In this document: in pieces, positions 5,618 through 9,356 of the stretch
Layout of the letters: every line of letters starts with the position of its first letter
Position numbering within the stretch: position 1 is the stretch's first letter
Assembly (NCBI GenBank): GCA_023133185.1
Contig: JAGLWX010000259.1
Location: 1-9,356, forward strand
From: Fidelibacterota bacterium
Lineage (GTDB): Bacteria; Fidelibacterota; UBA2242
Direction: 5' to 3'
Length of the DNA stretch: 9,356 nt
Program-made: the position numbers and the translations under genes
The notes under the pieces: model-generated
Told to the model about the DNA's origin: nothing
Seen by the model: only the letters and a program-made list of their open reading frames with translations
Databases searched by the model: none

Positions 5618-6520
5618 AAGGATTCTTTCAGTCATGATCTGTCTGCCATCGCCATTCAAATGATACAACGTATCGTAAAATTTTGAAAGTGAAAATATTG
5701 ATTCCTGCGGTTTTAAAATAATTTCTGATTTTAGCTCGCTCTCCAGTCTTGTGTAAAGTTGCTCGATATTCATTTTGTTAGCGCAGTAATTTGCTTCCGG
5801 GATTGCCGGAAAGGCAAAAAAAGCATTTGCCCCTTTGAGGTTCGCTTTATTCACAAAATTATTAATAATTGCGATACTTTGAGCGTTGAAATCGTCAAGC
5901 GACCGCACTTCATAAGCCTGCATTGCAAGATTCTCTCCGGTAAAATCAGATTCCAGGTGACCAATGAGGTCTCCTTTCGAATTGAATTCGTCTCTTCTAT
6001 AAATCTCCGTTCGATCATAAAAGCCCAGCATACTCATTAATTTACTGCGGGTTTCCAGCCCCATATCTCGCAACATCGCCAAAACCTGTCTCCAGGATGA
6101 AATGTACCGTATTGAACCCGGACCGAGCGATATCAACCTGATTAAGATTCTGCCACCTTCCAAATTATCCCTAAAAAACTGGGCATATTCAGGAATAATT
6201 ATAACAATATCACCATTTTGCAGTTGGTCAACTATTTCGGATAATTCATATCTCAGTCCGATCCCGGCGTGCAGTCCCATATTTATTACCGGTAACCCAA
6301 TTTCCTTTTCTATTTGATAACTGTCAAAATTAAAAATCGTGTTTGAACCGCCAACGATGATAATTCTTGGCGACGGGGTTCCGGATAAAAGGTCATGTTT
6401 ATCAATACTTACCATCAGGTAATGATTCTCGTCGTGAACAGGAAGACAGAGTACAATCAGCATACTGATAAAAATTAGTGAAATAAACAGCAGCAATTTT
6501 TTACTAAGCCTGATTATCAT
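5591..6520 (-). CDS. Membrane-anchored SGNH-fold protein, likely partner of the MBOAT O-acyltransferase
   Basis: The 309-residue protein has one N-terminal membrane segment (~8-27) and a large exported domain. Catalytic-type SGNH signatures are visible: IIIVGGSNT with Ser59 as the likely nucleophile, NMGLHAGIG (80-88) as a possible oxyanion block, and YDTLYHLNGDG with Asp283 and His287 spaced as in a DxxH-type dyad. SGNH proteins of the AlgJ/AlgX or PatB type act in the periplasm and move acetyl groups, supplied by an MBOAT protein, onto polysaccharide or peptidoglycan. The gene starts 9 bases after the MBOAT stop, which supports joint function. The glycan substrate cannot be read from the window, and an esterase role is also possible. 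The 3' end lies inside repeat copy B. Confidence 0.75.
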   Translation of the reverse strand: MIIRLSKKLLLFISLIFISMLIVLCLPVHDENHYLMVSIDKHDLLSGTPSPRIIIVGGSNTIFNFDSYQIEKEIGLPVINMGLHAGIGLRYELSEIVDQLQNGDIVIIIPEYAQFFRDNLEGGRILIRLISLGPGSIRYISSWRQVLAMLRDMGLETRSKLMSMLGFYDRTEIYRRDEFNSKGDLIGHLESDFTGENLAMQAYEVRSLDDFNAQSIAIINNFVNKANLKGANAFFAFPAIPEANYCANKMNIEQLYTRLESELKSEIILKPQESIFSLSKFYDTLYHLNGDGRQIMTERILQKLNDKYH

Positions 6521-6529
6521 CTTAACCCG

Positions 6530-7978
6530 TTAAAATTGAAAATAGATAAATGCATTGGAATAATCATAAGCGCCAAACAGTAAGATCGTCATTATCAAAA
6601 AATAATAAATTGCCCAGCGAATCATAAGCGGCTGTTGTCCAAGCAACTTGCGGATTCCATGTTTTCGCTGAACCATGTGAATAAATTCCATTACGGCGAT
6701 TGCACCGATGACAAACATTAATTCGGGAGTTCCAAAACCGGAAATTGTATTCAACGCAGACATATTCAGCCCGGAAAACAGATGCGAAATAATGTAAAAT
6801 GCTTCGTGAAGTGAATTTGCCCTGAAGAAAATCCAGGAAAACAGTACCAGGTGAAAGGTTATCAAAACACGGAGCACTTTTCGAATCATTTCAAAACGAA
6901 TCGGTGCAACCGCATCAAATAATACAGTTCGATATTTCTGTGTCCACGTGGAAAACAGAAGATAAAACCCGTGTAACGATCCCCACACAATAAATGTCCA
7001 GTTAGCCCCGTGCCATAATCCGCTAATTATAAACACGAGATAGACATTGAGATACCACCGCCACTTTTTGACTCGATTACCGCCAAGCGCAATATACAGA
7101 TAATCCCGAAACCAGCTGGACAACGAAATATGCCAGCGTTTCCAGAACTCTGAGATCGATTTGGAAAAATAGGGGCGGTTAAAATTCAACATGAGACGAT
7201 AGCCCATTACCTGCGCCGCTCCAATGGCGATATCGGAATAACCTGAAAAATCACAATATATTTGAAATGCAAAAAAGTAGGTCGCCAGAATCAATGGAAA
7301 TCCGCTGTAGTCCGTCGGATTATTATAAACCTGGTTGACTAATATTGCCAGCCGATCCGCAATCACGACCTTCTTGAAAAATCCCCATGCCATTAATAGT
7401 AATCCGTCCTTGACCCGCTGGTAATCAAACTCCATTTTCTCATAGAACTGCGGCAATAACCGGGTTGAGCGCTCAATCGGACCGGCAACCAGTTGCGGAA
7501 AGAATGATACATATAATGCAAAGATACCGAGATGAGTCTCCGGCTCGCGTTTGCCTCTGTAAACATCGATTGTATAGCTAAGAGTCTGAAACGTGTAAAA
7601 ACTGATCCCGACCGGCAATAAGACTTTTAGCGACGGAACTTTATACATAATATTGAAATACTGGAAAACCTGATGAAAGGATTCACTGAAGAAATTGAAG
7701 TATTTGAAAGTAAACAGGAGTCCGAGATTTATTAACAGGCTGAGAATGAGATAAACTTTACGTTCTGCTTTTACAGTCGTCTTGCCCATTTTTATACCGG
7801 CAATATAGTCGATCAATGTAGAAACCAGAATAAGAATCAAATACTCCGCCTTCCAACACATATAGAAATAGTAGCTGGCGAGCAGTAGCAATACCCAGCG
7901 ATATTTATGAGGTATGGTAAAATAGAAAATTACAACAATTGGAAAAAATATCAGAAACTGTAGGGAATTAAATAACAT
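6530..7978 (-). CDS. MBOAT family membrane-bound O-acyltransferase (AlgI/PatA-like)
   Basis: A 482-residue polytopic membrane protein of the usual AlgI length. Family blocks seen in order: an N-terminal SLQFLIFFP segment; LPVGISFYTFQTLSYTIDVY (121-140); FFPQLVAGPIER (159-170); YCDFSGYSDIAIG (241-253); FWKRWHISLSSWFRDYLYI (278-296) with conserved His283; and SGLWHGANW (319-327) with His323, the presumed catalytic histidine. These proteins carry acyl groups, usually acetyl, across the inner membrane for glycan O-acetylation. The gene lies 28 bp after miaA and 9 bp before the SGNH gene, so transcription from mutL-miaA may continue into it. Only a weak ribosome site precedes ATG 7978. Confidence 0.92.
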   Translation of the reverse strand: MLFNSLQFLIFFPIVVIFYFTIPHKYRWVLLLLASYYFYMCWKAEYLILILVSTLIDYIAGIKMGKTTVKAERKVYLILSLLINLGLLFTFKYFNFFSESFHQVFQYFNIMYKVPSLKVLLPVGISFYTFQTLSYTIDVYRGKREPETHLGIFALYVSFFPQLVAGPIERSTRLLPQFYEKMEFDYQRVKDGLLLMAWGFFKKVVIADRLAILVNQVYNNPTDYSGFPLILATYFFAFQIYCDFSGYSDIAIGAAQVMGYRLMLNFNRPYFSKSISEFWKRWHISLSSWFRDYLYIALGGNRVKKWRWYLNVYLVFIISGLWHGANWTFIVWGSLHGFYLLFSTWTQKYRTVLFDAVAPIRFEMIRKVLRVLITFHLVLFSWIFFRANSLHEAFYIISHLFSGLNMSALNTISGFGTPELMFVIGAIAVMEFIHMVQRKHGIRKLLGQQPLMIRWAIYYFLIMTILLFGAYDYSNAFIYFQF

Positions 7979-8006
7979 ATTCTAAATTTTAATATTGTTT
8001 AGACAA

Positions 8007-8963
8007 TCAGTCTTCGCCACTCATCCGGTTGATAATTATTTCTGCGACATCCGAAATGGATTGTTCTTCCGAAACAGTTATCCAGGTCGCCTCCAGCTGA
8101 TTCCGGAACCAGGTCAGCTGACGCTTGGCATAACGACGGGTATTGCGCTTGATATTTTCCACCATCTCGTCAAAGCTGCATTTCTCATCGAGATAAACAA
8201 GCACTTCCCGATACCCTAAGGTTTGTAATGCATCCATATCTCCACGCAAGCCCGATCGTAGAAATCGTCTCACTTCATCTTCCAACCCATCTGCGATCAT
8301 TTGATCCACCCGCTTATTAATCCGTTCATATAATTTTTCGCGCTCCATTGTCAGTACAAATATCCGGTACGGAAACGGTGAATCGGTTTCCTGTGTTTTG
8401 TAATGCTCGCTGGGCGGTTTTCCGGTAATCTCGTAAATTTCCAGCGCACGGGTAATGCGTTTTATATCGTTTATATGAGTTTTGATCGCTAAATCCGGGT
8501 CGATATCTACCAGGCGGTTGTACAGTGCCGCGGAACCTTTCTCTTTCAGCTCCGACTTAATTTTTTGGCGAACGGTTTCATCGGTGACGCTCTCCTGGAA
8601 GATTCCCTGTACTACCGCTTTGACATACATTCCGCTGCCGCCCACAAAGATCGGCAATTTCTCACGGGACAGAATTTCGCTCACTGTTTTCAACGCTAAT
8701 TCACGGTAGCCGCCGGCGCTGATCTGCTCGGTAAGCTCAAGAATATCGATCAAATGATGCGGAATTTCCTGCTGCTGCCGAAGCGTCGGTTTGGCGGTGC
8801 CTGCATCCAGCCCCTTATACACCTGCCGCGAATCGATAGAAATTATCTCGCCGTCAAGCCGCCTGGCAAGTTCAATTGCCGTTGCCGTCTTTCCGACGGC
8901 TGTTGGACCGACGATAAAGGGAATTTTTTGAATTAATTTATTGGATAGCGTCCTGGTACTCAC
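8007..8963 (-). CDS. miaA: tRNA dimethylallyltransferase MiaA
   Basis: MiaA transfers a dimethylallyl group from dimethylallyl diphosphate to N6 of A37 in tRNAs reading UNN codons; the product is later methylthiolated by MiaB. The 318-residue protein has the expected size and motifs: P-loop GPTAVGKT (19-26), SIDSRQVYKGLDAGTAKP (42-59), IPHHLIDI (67-74), VGGSGMYVKA (107-116), RITRALEIYEITGKPPS (169-185), ALQTLGYREV (245-254) and RRYAKRQLTWFR (276-287). The start is GTG 8963. It is in the same frame as mutL, only three sense codons after the mutL TAG (CTG, TTT, ATT). Adjacent mutL and miaA are common in bacteria. Confidence 0.97.
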   Translation of the reverse strand: MSTRTLSNKLIQKIPFIVGPTAVGKTATAIELARRLDGEIISIDSRQVYKGLDAGTAKPTLRQQQEIPHHLIDILELTEQISAGGYRELALKTVSEILSREKLPIFVGGSGMYVKAVVQGIFQESVTDETVRQKIKSELKEKGSAALYNRLVDIDPDLAIKTHINDIKRITRALEIYEITGKPPSEHYKTQETDSPFPYRIFVLTMEREKLYERINKRVDQMIADGLEDEVRRFLRSGLRGDMDALQTLGYREVLVYLDEKCSFDEMVENIKRNTRRYAKRQLTWFRNQLEATWITVSEEQSISDVAEIIINRMSGED

Positions 8964-8972
8964 AATAAACAG

Positions 8973-9356
8973 CTACGCCCTCTCAAACCGTTTATCCAGT
9001 TCCTTCAGACTCAGATTGATAATAATCGGACGTCCGTGGGGACAAAAATAGGGATTTTGAGTGGCAAAGAGATTATCCACCAGGTTTCTCATCTCTTCTT
9101 CAGTCAATTTGTCGCCGGATTTGATTGCCGCCTTGCACGAATAGGATGCCGCGACTTTGGATTGAATACTGGTGTCCTTGGTGCCGAATTCCTGATAATG
9201 ATCGATAATTTCCTTGATAATTGTGGACTCATTACCCCAGGTCATTCCGGCAGGAACGGCTTCAACCGCTATTGTGTTCTTGCCAAATTCTTTCACACTG
9301 AAACCAATTTTCTCAAGAAACGGCAATACTTCTAATAGCATTGAAAAATCGGTCAC
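8973..9356 (-). CDS. mutL: DNA mismatch repair protein MutL, C-terminal part (5' end outside the window)
   Basis: The 127 visible residues belong to the MutL C-terminal dimerisation and endonuclease domain. Motifs seen are GFSVKEFGKNTIAVEAVP (18-35), SCKAAIKSGDKL (73-84), NPYFCPHGRP (101-110) and a closing FERA (124-127). CPHGRP and the terminal FxR-type motif belong to nuclease-competent MutL, as in B. subtilis, and are missing in E. coli-type MutL that depends on MutH. The DQHA metal-binding motif and the N-terminal ATPase lie beyond the right edge. The GTG at 9356 is an internal codon, not the start. miaA follows after 9 bases. Confidence 0.96.
   Translation of the reverse strand: MTDFSMLLEVLPFLEKIGFSVKEFGKNTIAVEAVPAGMTWGNESTIIKEIIDHYQEFGTKDTSIQSKVAASYSCKAAIKSGDKLTEEEMRNLVDNLFATQNPYFCPHGRPIIINLSLKELDKRFERA

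Noticed and set aside
5453..5686. 77-residue plus-strand ORF after the subtilase
   Set aside because: It overlaps the 3' end of the SGNH gene on the other strand, lacks a good ribosome site, and its resemblance to the 567-764 ORF is explained by the repeat.
8007..8963. Opposite-strand ORFs at 7995-8219, 8482-8709 and 8754-8936
   Set aside because: They are antisense shadows of miaA, without ribosome sites or recognisable domains.
1..9356. CRISPR arrays, rRNA, tRNA genes or riboswitches
   Set aside because: No regularly spaced repeats, no rRNA segments and no cloverleaf or known riboswitch core were seen on either strand.

Overview
The window looks like a chromosomal segment of a moderately AT-rich bacterium of the FCB superphylum (Bacteroidota, Calditrichota, Marinimicrobia, KSB1 and relatives). 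The main evidence is the secreted subtilase at 2208-5417. It ends in a FlgD-like, type IX secretion style sorting domain (SPNPSNPNTT ... YDIMGHEV ... GKPLASGIY ... KILLLK), which is typical of that group. I cannot place it to phylum or genus from sequence alone.

Layout, left to right. (1) 1-477, minus strand: a QueF-family protein, overlapped at its 3' end by an open frame that leaves the window. The QueF homologue contains no cysteine, so it cannot use the family's thioimide chemistry. (2) 478-1190: a 713-base stretch with no convincing ordinary gene but many signals: a queF promoter, a 55-bp repeat (copy A), a tandem TGTGGTG palindrome array, two candidate rightward promoters, a 13-codon ORF with a perfect Shine-Dalgarno, and a 14-bp GC-rich hairpin. 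(3) 1191-5417, plus strand: a lipoprotein with a carboxypeptidase-regulatory-like domain and a BsuPI-like (protease-inhibitor-fold) domain. It is followed 21 bp later by a 1069-residue subtilase with beta-helix, TPR-like and sorting domains. (4) 5418-5590: a short intergenic region holding most of repeat copy B. (5) 5591-9356, minus strand: a tight array, in transcription order mutL (C-terminal part), miaA, an MBOAT O-acyltransferase and an SGNH-fold membrane-anchored protein.

Working together: mutL and miaA are the common housekeeping pair (mismatch repair endonuclease, tRNA A37 prenylation). The MBOAT and SGNH genes form a two-part O-acetylation module like AlgI/AlgJ or PatA/PatB, acting on a cell-surface or exported glycan. 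The lipoprotein and subtilase form a separate, apparently AT-richer cell-surface unit that may be a protease with its own inhibitor or partner.

The most interesting points are these. The subtilase has Glu plus an extra Lys where the catalytic Asp belongs. The QueF homologue lacks the catalytic Cys and the adjacent active-site His. The lipoprotein-subtilase block is flanked by direct repeats exactly 4910 bp apart, and one copy covers the 3' end of the SGNH gene, as expected if the block was inserted there. The block also has an elaborate, operator-rich leader. No CRISPR array, rRNA, tRNA, transposase or integrase was seen.
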